DNA from: Dendrobium chrysotoxum
Taxonomy: Eukaryota; Streptophyta; Magnoliopsida; Asparagales; Orchidaceae
Assembly: GCA_019925795.1 (NCBI GenBank)
Contig: CM034314.1
Location: 78,178,780 to 78,242,779, forward strand
Direction of reading: 5' to 3'
DNA length: 64,000 bases
Shown here: piece after piece, positions 11,889 through 25,700 of the stretch
Numbering within the stretch: position 1 is the first letter of the stretch
Layout of the letters: each line of letters opens with the position of its first letter
Program-made: the position numbers and the translations under genes
The notes under the pieces: generated by a model
The model's input: the letters and a program-made list of their open reading frames with translations, nothing else
Database searches by the model: none
Told to the model about the DNA's origin: nothing

Positions 11889-11949
11889 TTGCGTCCTTTA
11901 CTTTATAATAAAAAATTATATCCTTAACTACTAATCAAATGAAGCCTTC

Positions 11950-13138
11950 TGATGTAGAACGTATATTGGGGGATATTTAATTTCAAGTTTTAAATTCGAA
12001 TTTGGAGGGAAACCAATCCAGAATTCTTGAAATTAATTATAACCAGAAAGGGGAAAGGTAATTGGGGAATCGATGGCTTAATTGGGGGAGCATTAATGGG
12101 CCTATTAATTAGATGAGAGAGGAAGAGGGGCCGGCCAAAGGAAGGTGGGAAAGGGTGTCCACATTCATTGAATGTGGAGGGGCAATTAATGCTAATTAAT
12201 CTTAGATTTTAATCAATCCAAGATTGAAGGGGTTTTCAATCTTGGCAAACTTATTTTAGGAAAGAGGATTTAAAGCAAATCTATTTCTAATTCAAATTCA
12301 AATTCAAATTGGCTTGATTGAGGGGCTTTCCTAAATTAAATCACCATAATTTTAGGAAGGAAAATTCAATTTCAAATAATTGGAAATATGAAATTAAAAC
12401 CTTCCTAATTTAGAGATGTCATAAAAGGGAAGCATTAATTTTGTGATTTGAAATTTGGAGGCAAAGGAGGATGATGTGGCCGGTGGCTAGGAGAGGGAGG
12501 AGGATGTATGGCCGGCGGCTAGGGAGATTTGGGTGGAGTTTGGGCCAGCGGTGTGATGGGGGAGGAGGAGGGATTAGAACGGCGGTTTAGGGTGGAGATG
12601 GGGAGGGGGCCGACGGTTGGGAGGAAGAAGGGGGGTAGGCCGGCGACTTGTGGGGTGGGGGAAAGGATGTGGCCAACGGCTAGGAGGAGGAAGAGGGAAA
12701 TAGAATTTGGAAGAGATAAAACCACGAACCCGGACGCTTGCTGCGGTTGGTGGGTGATGTGTTGCCCTTCACCTAGGGATTTCAAGCCACGAGCCCGGAC
12801 GCTTCCTGCGGCTGGTGGGTATTACTTTTCCCTCACATAGGGATCTCACCCAAGTTCTCTCCAGAACAAGAGTGCAGAAAATTTTCTTTAATAATATTCA
12901 ATCATACCATTACACTAGCAAGGGCTTCTATATATAGGCCTTAGAAAATAAAAGAAATTAAAATAAGACGATCATGCCCCTAGGGCTTACATAAGACTAG
13001 ACCCTTAAGTAAGGGTAAAAATGAAAAATGCATAATTAAAATAAAAATTACAGATAAAATTTTAAGATAACTTGGGACAATCTTAGCCGTCGATCTTCAG
13101 CTCCTTGGATAAGCATGGACGGTTGGATGTCCGCATCA
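11950..13138 (-). repeat. 3' LTR of the two-LTR element
   Basis: Runs from TGATGTAGAACG to GTCCGCATCA. It is closely similar along its length to 13214-14406, including the G-rich stretch around 12470-12680 and a minus-strand TATATATAG-type box near 12930. Confidence 0.88.
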
Positions 13139-13213
13139 TTCTCCCGGGGTGGAAAAGAGCTCGACTTCGTCGAGTTCGAGTCCTGGGTGAGCAACCATGC
13201 TTTGATAGCAAAC

Positions 13214-14406
13214 TTATGTAGAACGAATATAGGGGGATATTTAATTTCAGGTTTTAAATTCGAATTTGGAGGAAAACCAATCCAGAATTCCTGAAATTGA
13301 TTATAATCAGAAAGGGAAAAGGTAATTGAGGAATCGATGGCTTAATTGGGGGAGCATTAATGGGCATATTAATTAGATGAGAGAGGAAGAGGGGTCAGCC
13401 AAAGGAAGGAGGGAAAGGGTGTCCACATTCATTGAATGTGGAGGGGCATTAATACTAATTAATCTTAGATTTTAATCAATCCAAGATTTAAGGAGTTTTC
13501 AATCTTGGCAAACTTATTTTAGGAAAGAGGATTTAAAGCAAATCTATTTCTAATTCAAATTCAAATTCAAATTGGCTTGATTGAGGGGCTTTCCTAAATT
13601 AAATCACCTTAATTTTAGGAAGGAAAATTCAATTTCAAATAATTGGAAATCTAAAATTAAAACCTTCCTAATTTAGAGATGTCATAAAAGAAAGCATTAA
13701 TTTTGTGATTTGAAATTTGGAGGCGAAGGAAGATGATGTGGCCGGCGGCTAGGAGAGGGAGGAGGATGTATGGCCGGCGGCTAGGGAGGTTTGGGTGGAG
13801 TTTGGGCCGGCGGTGTGATGGGGGAGGAGGAGGGATTAGGACGGTGGTTAAGGGTGGAGATGGGGAGGGGGCCGACGGTTGGGAGGAAGAAGGGGGGGTA
13901 GGCCGGCGGCTTGTGGGGTGGGGGAAGGATGTGGCCAACGGCTAGGAGGAGGAGAGGAGGGAAATGGAATTTGGAAGAGATAAAATCATGAACCCGGACG
14001 CTTGCTGCGGTTGGTGGGTGATGTGTTGCCCTTCACCTAGGGACTTCAAGCCATGAGCCCGGACGCTTCATGCAGCTGGTGGGTATTACTTTTCCCTCAC
14101 ATAGGGATCTCACCCAAGTTTTCTCCAGAACAAGAGTGCAGAAAATTTTCTTTAATAATATTCCATCATACCATTACACTAGCAATGACCTCTTATATAT
14201 AGGCTTTAGAAAATAAAAGAAACTAAAATAAGAAGATCATGCCCCTAGGGCTTACATAAGACTAGACCCTTAAGTAAGGGTAAAAATGAAAAATACATAA
14301 TTAAAATAAAAATTACAAATAGAATTTTAAGATAACGTGGGACGATCTTAGCCTTCGATCTTCAGCTCCTCCTCGGATAGACATGGACGGTTGGATGTCC
14401 ACATCA
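13214..14406 (-). repeat. 5' LTR of the two-LTR element
   Basis: Starts TTATGTAGAACG (the terminal TG is mutated) and ends GTCCACATCA. It carries several small indels and scattered substitutions relative to 11950-13138, so the insertion is not very recent. Confidence 0.86.
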
Positions 14407-14414
14407 TTGCCTTC

Positions 14415-16661
14415 ACTCCCTTTCATTTGTATGGACCGCTCAATCTGCCAAGCATTCCTCCACATTATCTCTAATTATTGGTAAATAAAAAAAATCTGTA
14501 CTTAAGATGACAATGATTGGTGTTGTTATAAACAAGTCAATGTAATTCCTTCCCACTCCCTCTAATTATAGGTAAATTAAAAAAAAAAAATTCTTTAGAT
14601 GGCAGCTTTTGGTGTGGTTATAAACAAGTCAGTATGATGAATTTGTTTTGGTTTCCATCATTTAATGGTTAGTATTCATCCCAAATTTTCTTTTATTTTG
14701 TGTGGGTTTTTTTGAGCATGGACTTCTTAAAACTCTTGTATCTTACGAAACACAAAAATCTATTAAATACAAATAATGTTTATGAAAGGAATGCTATTTA
14801 TGACCATTTTTCAACTTAACATCTATCTATCAAATATGTTAGGCTAAATTTGTTAGAATTATTTTATTAAGGCCTATATAATTAGTAATGAATTTTAAGT
14901 CATAGAAGAAATGAAACCTTAACCCTCTTTGAAAAGAAGATGCTTGTCAATAAAGTTATTATATAAGAATCATTCGTTAGGATTTGTTTCCCTCATTTAG
15001 TTGCAACAAATGTCAAACATTCCAATCTTCTTCTAGTCTTTTTGTTTGCTACACTTCCACCTCATCATGAGATACTTCTCTTAAAATGTTTCTCTTGAGT
15101 TAAGAACAAATTCGTGGCATTCTCCATGGATATTGGTCTGTTTATGATGGATCAAAATGAAGAGGCAGCAAACTTGCACTAAATTTGTCCCATCAATTAA
15201 CTATACAACTCATTGACTTGTTATCATGTTAAGGTCACAACTTTATTGTGAACATGCAGAAAAATTTCAATCACTAATCAAAGTTGGTAGTAATGATGGC
15301 CTGAAATCGCACCAACATCGCCCGCCAGGCTTGGGCGGAGTTTGTGTTGGTCAACTAGGTTGACCAAATGGCAGGCCAACCAACAAATTCCTTATAAATT
15401 CTGATGGAAATATCTGATAATCACTACCATTTATTCCAAATAAGGCAAATATTCTTAAATTTAACTTGGACAAGCTTATAAATAGGCTTTATGGAAGTTT
15501 ATTTAGTGAATTTTTGTGCTGTGATTCTGTTAGATAGCCTTAGGAAACATGAGGGCTCAGTTTTGACATACGTTCTTGACTTCTTTCAACATATTTCTAT
15601 TTGAACCTGACATTTTACTAGGTCGTACGCTCTCTAAAAAAAATTTCATTGGGCAATTTTGTTTGATTGGTTTACTGGGATTTAGATGGGCTTATGGGTG
15701 AACCTTCTTCTAATCTTGGATGCTGGATGTTAGCGGGGGGGTAGCTTTTATTGGTAGAGTTTTTGAGAATATGTAGAATAATATTTTAAGGTAGGCCTTT
15801 ATGCATAAGTCTTGTGAGCTGAATGACTTTAGTAGGGATTTGATAATAAAAAACTTTTTTTTAATGCCATCTAATGGTTTGGCTAAGTGTATAATAATTT
15901 TGCATTTCTAGAGACTAACCATGGTGATAAACCAAGTGCTGATCAAGCTTGAAGCCTGGAATCATATGCTCCTTGGTCCATTCAAGACTACTAGGTGATG
16001 CAATAAAGCATGAACCTTTTGTGCGTGATCAAGATTTAATGTTGCCGTCCGTCTTGCCAAATAAAGTTTGTCTTCACCCCTTTCTTGACAGTTCACTGTT
16101 GCTTTAAGGGGATAATGCATCAGAAGTGTTTGAATGTACAGTAGAAACTCCTTTTGGCATTTTATTTTCCTAATCAAATCTAATGGATTTCTTCTGGATG
16201 CTGTGGCTGCTATTTATATGTTTTCTTGTATATTGGACCCAGTCACTGAGATGGCCATTTATGCTTTTTTTGCTATTGAATTTTTTGGCGCACTATTAAT
16301 TTTGTGGGACAGGAATGAAAAGGAAGTTAGATATTTTCCTACAAAATCCAATCTGCCTATATAGTCTTGCAATCATACCATCTTATTGGTTCTCTCTCAA
16401 TGATAAGACAGTAAACCTGAAACAGAGTTGTATAGAATGGTGAATAAAAAGTTAGAGAAGAACTTGCAATCTTGCGCTTCCTGTTTATCACGTGGTGCTT
16501 ATTAACTTTATTCTTCAATCCTGAAAACAGCGGAGTTTCACTTGCTTTTTTTTAGTGTTTCTTTCATGTATTATCTTTCTATCAAACGTGGATGATGGAA
16601 GCTAACGGTTTCCATTTGAATTATATTACCGTAATCTAACAATATTTCTTTTTCTCTTAAG
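14415..16661. other. AT-rich non-coding stretch, probably upstream intron
   Basis: No exon of the downstream NOM1-type gene was found here. That gene's next upstream exon should end in codons matching the MIF4G domain. A GC-rich patch near 15310-15400 contains a short inverted repeat around CGCCCGCC ... GGGCGGAG. The open frame at 16134-16364 has no recognisable protein. Confidence 0.5.
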
Positions 16662-16761
16662 GTATGCTGCTGTCTTTGCTGCTTTTGTTGCAGGCATGGC
16701 CTGCTTGGTTGGAATCGATTTCAGTGCAAAGCTACTAGCTTCTATTGCCAGATCTTTTGAG
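16662..16761 (+). CDS. NOM1: NOM1 exon a (MIF4G part)
   Basis: Acceptor TTCTCTTAAG and donor GAG|GTACCT. The exon begins with the last base of a split codon, then YAAVFAAFVAGMACLVGIDF, wording typical of the MIF4G domain of this family. The partner exon upstream is not visible. Confidence 0.9.
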
Positions 16762-19700
16762 GTACCTCAATCACTAAATTCCATCTTTATATATTCTAAT
16801 ATATGCACTAGGAATGCTGATTTTTTATATGTAATATATTGCAAATCAATGTTGTTAATGGGTTGGAAAATGGAACAGGATAGAATGCAGAGTTGCAATT
16901 CAGTGCTTTGGTGTGAAGAATTGTTTTGGAAATGCATAAGAACTGTTTCTTGGGGAAAAATTTGGATTGAGAGGTTCTTTGTGGCTTATGGTTTGATTAC
17001 AGATATGTGGTGTGATGGAGGTGTGGAGGCAGGGAGTGAGTGACAGAGAACTGAATGAAATTGTTAGGTTGGGAGAGAGTGAGAATAACAGCACTTAAAG
17101 TTAAAATCAGCAGCATGACCATAGCGTACGATAACAACTAAGAATATTAATGCAACATAAATTTGATTGGGCATAAATTAAGTTTTGTGATCCCATTGGT
17201 GGCCCACCATCAATTCTCCTAGGTGCAAGTGCGCTTTCATCCACAAAGCTTAAGTTGTTTTCAGAAGAACAAGAATTGTTTGAAGCCATTGATCATCAGG
17301 TAGCTAATTGGTAATTAGTAGAAGATATCTCCATGGAATAAGAGTTTTCTTAATATCACAAGTTTATAGAGTTGGAATTTGCATATATTTGCTGTGGAAA
17401 CAACTCTAGGAATTGTCTATACTTATCTTGTTGTAAAATACAGAAAAATGGAAGCTTGTCAATCACTTGAAAGTACAACTAATATTCATTTTACTAGGCA
17501 AAGCAATTACAAATACCAGAGGTCCTATCTTTCTAAACATATTGAGGTTGTATTAGATCAGTGGGGTCACAATCGGAGATGAACAACACTGACATATAAC
17601 ATTTGTTGAAGATCATACATCCTCGTCTATTCAAATAGAGTTGGACATCATGTATCACTGACAGTCACAAATTTCAAAGATAACACAATTGTTGACCCCA
17701 TAAGGCCACATTGTGGTGAACTTGATTTTGATAATCACAAACATATAGCGGAAATTTTCTTATATTTGTTTGTGCTTAATAAAGATGTTCCAGGTAAAGT
17801 CATCAACCTATCCAACAAATCAACCGCTAAAACTTTGACTGGTTGGTTAGGCGAATGCAGACTCGAATGATTACCATCAAAACCACTTGGACTAAAGAAC
17901 GACTTTTCTGTTGCCGCCTAAAGTTAGTCGGTGATTCGTTTTGAGTGCTTTGGTTCACTCCATGCTCCAGTCAACCCGGTCTTGTCAGTTCTGGGCAAGT
18001 TGGTTTAGTTATGTTCGTTTAGCCAACCCAATAAGGGTTAGCAGATAGAGTCTCCGATATAATGAAACTCTAGAATATTACATAATTGTTTGACCTATCG
18101 ATCATCCAATGGGAATACAAAACTTAACAAATTAGAAAGCACATTTGTATGTTATGTATGTGCCAACTTATATGTCGTTCAAGTTAAAGCATTCCTTGGT
18201 CATTTGGAGCTTGGCAAATGACTTTAGTTTTGGAACTTTGTCTGTCTTTAATTTTGTAAACAAATATATCAGACATGATTTTTCAGCATATTGAATTTGT
18301 GACTGGGCTTAGTAAAGAAGTGTTAATGTTCGACATATTTCATGGAGAAGGTCTAAAGCACCCATTCAATTTCTAATAGTGCTCTTACAACTCTAAAGAA
18401 ATAGTGACACTACAACTAAATATAATAACAACACCTTGATGGCATAAAAGTTACAATTAACAACACAACTAGATGTATAAAAATAATTAAAAAATAATGA
18501 TGCAACCATTGGTCTGAATGGATTGGGTCCATGAAAATGAAGTCTTGTGATACCATTGATGGCTAACCATCAACATTAATACCCACAAACTTGTGTCGTC
18601 AACTAGAAAGATATTGCTATCCTTTTAAGAGGATAGGAGCATTTGTCCTCAAACATCTTACACAATTCATCCACGTTTTCGAATGATTGAGGTTGAAAAT
18701 AAATCGTCCATCTTTTTTGATCGCTAATATCATTTAAATTCTTAAAAGCTACTTTAAATATTAACTATTCAAATGTTTGGATCAGTAGTGTCTGATGTGA
18801 GGATAGAGTATATATCTATAGCTTAGATGCAAGCGTTAGTACATTTTTAGAGTTTTTTTACTTTGGCTTTAAGCTTGTTCATATTCACTCAATTAATGCA
18901 TGCTACTCGTTCATTTTTATTATTAATATTTGTAGAGCTACACGGTGTTTTATTTCCATTATTTTTTTCTATGGCTAAAGTTGTAGGTTTGCTACATATT
19001 TTTGCATCTGTAAGAGTGAATTTGATGGATTTTGGGTTTATTACCGTTAGTGCTGTTTAATTTTCAGGATGAATACCATAAAGGTGACAGCCTTTCCTTG
19101 CGAAATCTTACGTTGCTACTATGTCACTTGTACATGTTTGGTGTCTGTGCTAGGTATGCAATGTCCTTTGTGTATTTTGTTCTATTAGGTTCATTCATTT
19201 AATTTCTTTTTTATGTGATTCTTTGTCGCAAGTATAGCCATCTTTAGTGTATTATGAACACCAAAATGATTACTACTTCTCATATGGGTTGTCCTTTTGC
19301 TATTTTTTACATGTTCTACCATCTCAAGTCTTTAAAGCTATTACAAGTTTAGATCATATAGCTAATTTTTAAGGAGATATTTATAAAACTTAGGTAGATT
19401 GTGTTGTGGTATGCTGGCCTAATAGTTGGTAGTGTTACACTTTGACTTTTTGGTCAATCCATCCTAAAATTGATCTATAACTATCAGTTAGCGATATGGT
19501 GTACATGGATTCAGATCAAAATCAGGGTATGACCCAAAAAAAAGCTGGTTCTGTTCTAGCAGACTGATAAACCCAATGTCTTGTTTATTATTTTAATAAG
19601 ATGTGTGGGTCAACTCAGGTACAAATTTCCTGCCAGTTCATCTACTTATGGCCATGCAACTTGACTATGAACTGACATTAACTCATCATGACTTGATTGT

Positions 19701-22700
19701 GACTCAGGTACTACCAGTCAAGCCAAAAAGCAAACACAACTATTACCTACTAACACAAAATAATTCATAATACCTGATTAGCCATAAATAGTTTATGGAG
19801 TTGCTTCGGAGACTTGCTTTATTTTCAATTTTGTTTCAGTCTGGAGGCATACCTTATTGTCAAGGGTGTTGTCAAGGTGATATGATTTCCCCAGGTGCTA
19901 GGTGCCACCCTACCTATGCACTCACCCAAGCGAACTAAGGTGTTGATGAGTAACTAGTTATTAAACATACTCTAATTAGTGGGATAATTTTTGAAGAGTA
20001 TAAATTATAATCTTCACATTAAATTATGCTAATAAAAATAATAAATTCTTGAGTTTCATTGTATTTTTAATATCAAAATTTTTCTAAATTGATTTTCTTC
20101 AATAATTTACACGAAATACATGCTTAATTAATTTAAACAGTTAAATTATTTAAGTTTATAACACATATGACTCATGTATAATATAATCCTGTATTGATTT
20201 TATCTTCAACATCATCAAATTTCTTCTTCATCACTGGACTGTTAACCCTTCATTTTTCTCTCCTCCTCCTCCTCCTCAAATACATCCTCTTCTTTCTCAA
20301 GATTTAATATTTTAAATTTGAATCTCTTATGCCTACATTTGATCTTTCTTGTATTCTGATATGGATCATTATTTCGTCAATTTTTCATATTTTTTTTTTT
20401 CACATCACCCCATGCCAAATTATCATAGTCAAAAATTAACTTTTCTTTTATGTTCATCTCTTCAATCAACAAAAGGTGCTTTCCTTAAAACTTGACGTCT
20501 TAAGGCAATGCACTTACCCTATGCAATGAATACTTGTGCCTGCTTGGATGGTCTGGCGCCTAGCCTGAGCGACTAGGCCAGTGCTTGGGTTGCCTTTAAC
20601 AACACATGCTTATCCTTGAATATAGTACGAACTTAGATTTATCTATACACCTTGTTTGTCCTTTTTTTGCTGTTTGCATTGACTTTCTGTAAATGTCTAC
20701 TTCAGAAATTCTTAACCAAGCATCCCGCAACATGACATAAATTATGAAGCAGCTGGGGAAGAAAGAGAATCAGAGTTGTAAATGACCTAGACTACATATA
20801 TGCATATGCAGTATCTTCTCAATGTAACTTACTATTTGAAACTTCCCCTATGGTAATCTACCCTGGCTTATAAATAAATATACGTATAGATAATTTTTTT
20901 TTGTTTTTATTTTATTTTATTTATATACTTATAGATAATTATATTTCAATATTGGATTCATTATAATTTTGCAATACAATTAAGAAAACTCATTTTATTT
21001 TTTTATTCCATCAAAATTTATGGAATTTACTACAAAATCTTTTTTTTCTCTGTTGGTAATGTGTATGTACTATTATTGCTATCATTGGTAACCTAACTGA
21101 GGTATGGTCATGCCAACTTCCATTGAGTCGGGAGAAATTTTAGCTAAATCAAATTCCAGAAGAAATTAAGTAAAACTACAAATTTGGAGCCTTTTTTTTG
21201 GCAAACACAAGCACTGCAAAAAACTGGATAGGATAATCTTAACTATTAGTATCACAGAGACTTTCTTTTTATTTTGAAGACTAAACAGTATCCCTCAAAC
21301 TTTAGGGAAAATTCTATAAGATGGTGATGAGACATATAATGCTTTATGATGCAAAATGTTGGCTATTTAAAGAGAAGCATAATGTTAAGTGTTGTAGAGA
21401 TGAGGATGCTCAGGTAGATGAGTGGCTTCACTCTTAGAGATAGAACGTGAAACAAGTATATACGTGAAAGGTTGGAGTAACTCCAGTGGTAGATAAGATT
21501 AGAGAGAGTCGCCTTAGATTGGTTGGTCACATAAAACGTCGGCTTTCTGATGGCTCAGTTAGGAGAGTAGATGTATTAGATTTGACCTATCTTAAGAAAG
21601 GTAGAGGTAGACCTAAAAAGACTTGGTTAGATAATATTAGAAATGGCATTTTTTTATTAGATTTAAATGAGAATTTGACTCTTAACATGACAAAATGAAG
21701 AAAAAAGATTCATGTAGCCGACCTTATAGAGTGAGATAAAGTCTTGATGTTGTTGTTGTTGATTGTTGTTGGACATTTAGTAAAGCTAAGAATTAGGTCC
21801 TGTGTGCATTACAAGCACATGAAGTTTTGTGTTCAGTAACACATCCTTTATGGATAAGCACGTGTCTGTCTCGTTTTTTTTTTTAAAATTTTAATAAAAC
21901 ATTTAATATCAGAAACATGTATGCTTGTGTAAAATGACCTTGTATTTTGTCATAAGCACTTTAAACAAAGATAGTTAAATATCAGCACCAAATTTGTATG
22001 TTTATTTGATGCTATTTTTTAATTCGCAAAAGAAAATAGAGTGTTGTAGTCCCTCTATTTAGTTCACTTATTTTTCAAAGAGTCATACTTGAGGGCTTTC
22101 TGTATATAGGAGCTAAAGTTATAATGCAAATTTCTTATGTTAAATTAATACTTGCAATTTCATGTGCTTTATTTGTTACTGACAAAAAATCGTATTATAT
22201 GTTCATTCATACAACAACGACAACAAAAATATCATGTCTTTATCCCACTACGTGGTTATTCCACTATGTGGGGTTGGCTACATGAATCGTTTGTCTCTAT
22301 TATATCCTGTTAAGCCTTTATCCTGTTCATTCATACAAGTTGGCAATATTTTACTGTGAGGAATTTTACATCTCTAATATTCAGATACTCCTATTTCATT
22401 GCAACTTACTGCCTTTTTGCTTATGCTTGTGTGTTCCATGCCCTGATGTAATTTTGCTTTCTTACAGAGTATGATGTGGTAGAAGATGTATACTCCGTTA
22501 CTTATATTGTGAATATTCTGTTTAATTATTTGTTTGCCTGTTGTGCAGTGATATTCTTTTTGACCTTCTTGATGTGTTGAACAAGCGCTTAACAGAGTTA
22601 GATGTGTCAACCATCCTGACAATGCTGCAATGTTAGTTTCTCTCATTTTTGCAATTTTAAACAATTTTCTCACGACTTCTCTGGACAGACATACAACCCT

Positions 22701-25700
22701 ATTTAAAAATTCTTATGATTTATTGTTTTTCTCCTCTGTTTGCCGTTTAACTCATCTTTCAGATGATAGTTTATTGTGCATTCCTTCAAGTTTCTTTCCG
22801 ATGATAATCTGATAATAAATTGAATAGGTTGTGGAATGAAGCTAAGAGGTGATGATCCAATTTCCATGAAATGTTTTGTTGTTACAATCCAGAACAGAGT
22901 TAATGAATTGAAGTCTGATAAGAGCATAAAAGAAGGGGAGCCAAGGATAAATAGTAAAAGGGTATGATAGGTATCCAGATACTTTTCCTATTATCAGTTT
23001 ATGAACATATTTTGTGTTCTAATTCAGTTGATCTGCAGATGGAATTCATGCTTGAGACTATATGTGATATAAAGAACAACAAGAAGAGATCTAAAGAGGA
23101 TCCAGCTCATCATATGAGGATAAAGAAATGGTTACAAAAGGTTATTTTATTGGCTTGTTTTCTGATTTCTGATTTAGATTTCTTAGATGTAGCAGAGTAA
23201 ATTGTTTTTCACATTTATGGTTCTCTATTGTGAAATCAATTGTTTTTCAAAATTGTTTACTTTTGCATGTTTAATCATCTGCATGGTACTTCTGACCTAT
23301 TTGGATACTTTTGTATTATTTTGCTTGCAGTTTGTTCCTTGGAGGTCGTGGATTTTCTTGAGTCATTCTTCTATTATTTTAGTTGTCTCATTAGCCTAGA
23401 TGTTTACACTCAAAAACGTTTCTGCAGTTACGAGTAGAAGATGTTCTTCTTCGAGGTCTCACTTGGAGTAAGCTTCTTGATCCTCAGAAGAAAGGACAAT
23501 GGTGGCATTCTGGGGAAATCAATTCAACCAAGGTTGATTTTGAAGAAGTGGTAACTACCGTCAACAAGGAGGTGCAAGAAGCTCAAAAACTAGTTCAGCT
23601 TGCAGCTGCACAAAGGATGAATACTGATGCAAGAAGGGCAATTTTTTGCATAATTATGAGTGGAGAAGACTACATTGATTCTTTCGAGAAGATATTGCGA
23701 CTAGATTTGTCTGGGAAGAAGGTTTGTAATATGGATGTGAACTCCTCTTGACTCATTTTCATTTGTGCATTATAGTATGTTTTTGTATGCATTGTGTTTC
23801 TTGAGTTTTATTAATTGTTCAGGATAGAGAAATCATGAGAGTACTTATTGACTGCTGCTTGCAAGAGAAGGTTTTCAACAAGTATTACACAGTTTTGGCT
23901 TCCAAGTTTTGCAGCCATGACAAAAACCACAAGTTTACTTTACAGGTGTGTTTATGTTCCCCAATATTAATATTTTAATTATATTGCAATCTTATCTATT
24001 TTTTCATGTCTCCTACTTTTTTGAAGTTGCTTTTCATTTCGTCGGCATCCACGTACAAGAGTTTCATTCTTGAAATATATCCTTCAGGAGCTCATATTAC
24101 GTTGAATTGTTGGCTTGAATGCTGGTTTTTAATGTTTCATTATGTGACAAACCCCATACATGATCTTAGGACTGCCGAGAACCGTGCTTGCAAATAATCA
24201 GCAAAGCTTGGTCAAGCTGCTCCCCTTTTGACGGGCTATTATCTAGAGTTCTATAGAATTGTCTCACACCTTAGGTATTTTCTATCTACCCACGTTTGTC
24301 GGTTTTGGGTACCTTGAATGTCATTTCATGGTTATGAAAACCGGTACGGACATATAACAGGAAGAAGAAGAGATTCAGGGTTTAATGATTTGACCGGGAT
24401 CAAACCGGGGTTGTATTAGATGATGTAATAAATATAAAAATTATTTAAATAAAATTGAAATGATAGAGTAATCATGTAATAATATAAATTTTTGGTTAAA
24501 AAATAAATTGAATTCACATATTAATTTTAAATTTAAACATATTCAATCTTTAAATTTAATTCCAATTTAACAAAAATTTAGCTTACATATAAATTTATAA
24601 ATTTAATATAAATTATTATTAATTTATGTTATATATTTAGATATAATTTACACCTATAAATTAGATATTAAATTCATATTATAAATTTACATTTATAAAT
24701 TATTAAGGTTAGATAATTTATTATTAATAAATAAATAAATAATAAATGAAGTATATAATTTATTTAATAATATTAATTAAAAATAAATACTATTTGCATC
24801 ATAAAAAGTTTATTAAAAAATTTGTTTTAAAATATATAGCATATGTTGTAAATTTAAGAAGTAAGAACTTCAACTTATTTAGTCTCACATAACATAGGGA
24901 ACTTCCTCTTGGTAATATTTACACTTTTTATTGCTTTTTGTATGGATGGGGTAAGAACTCACATGAAGTGATGGAGCCATGTGAAATTCCTAGTTCGAAT
25001 TTTTTATTTAAAAATAAATATTTTAAATTTAAATTTATATGTTAAATTATAATTTTTCTTAATATTTTATTTTTAATGTATTAAATTAATTTATTTAACT
25101 ATGTAAATAATTCAGAAATTGAATTGGCTGGTTCAAGGGAATTGGGACTGGTTCGCTGGTTGAACCGGCGGTTCTGGCCGGTTTATCCCAGTTTGATACA
25201 AAATTGGTTTTTGGGATGAATTAGATCGGCATAAAGACCAAGTAACGGTTGAACCGCCCAGTCCGGTCCTATTTTTAAAACCCCGCTTTAATTAATCCTT
25301 AGGTTTTTGTTTACGTTGAGTGCATCATTTTAATCATGAAGCACCCTGAGTTCTTGTTATAGGTTCTTAAATAAAATGATTTTCTTGTGGCTTCTTGCTC
25401 CAGAAGTTATCCCCTTTTTTATTTTGTTTTGGTTCTTACAAAACTGGGTATGGGGCTAAGGGATTGACTTTCCTAATCGATTTTTTTGTCATGGTAACGT
25501 GACTCTATGGATTTTCTTTTCTTAATTGGAGCATCATGCAATGTACAACAACAACAACATCAAGTCTTTGTCCCACTACATGGGGTCGGCTACATGAATC
25601 CTTTTTCTCCATTGTGTCCTATTAAAAGTCAAATTCTCGTTTAAATCTAATAAAGAAAGATCATTTATAATATTTTCTAACCAAGTCTTTTTAGGTCTAC

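Larger units (their letters stand above)
11950..14408 (-). mobile_element. Non-autonomous two-LTR element with 75-bp interior
   Basis: Two LTRs of about 1.19 kb (11950-13138 and 13214-14406) enclose only 13139-13213. That interior keeps a CCCGGGGTGG block next to the left LTR, like the polypurine side of element 2, and a degraded primer site TGCTATCAAAGCATGG next to the right LTR. Gag and pol are gone, so it could only have moved with proteins from a relative. GCCTTC at 11944-11949 and 14409-14414 is the likely target duplication. It leaves two extra bases (TT on the plus strand) beyond the right LTR end. Each LTR contains two tandem versions of a CACGAGCCCGGACGCTT module (for example 12722-12785 and 12786-12850). 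Confidence 0.88.

Noticed and set aside
12529..13945. Gly/Arg-rich frames inside the G-rich LTR stretches
   Set aside because: They occur in both LTRs of the two-LTR element with indels that shift the frame, and no coding constraint is visible.
15300..15420. GC-rich patch with GGTTGACC and CGCCCGCC inverted words, considered as a MITE
   Set aside because: No matching terminal repeats or target duplication could be found.
16134..16364. Possible extra NOM1 exon
   Set aside because: The 76-codon frame is hydrophobic and low in complexity, does not resemble MIF4G sequence, and lacks well-placed splice sites.
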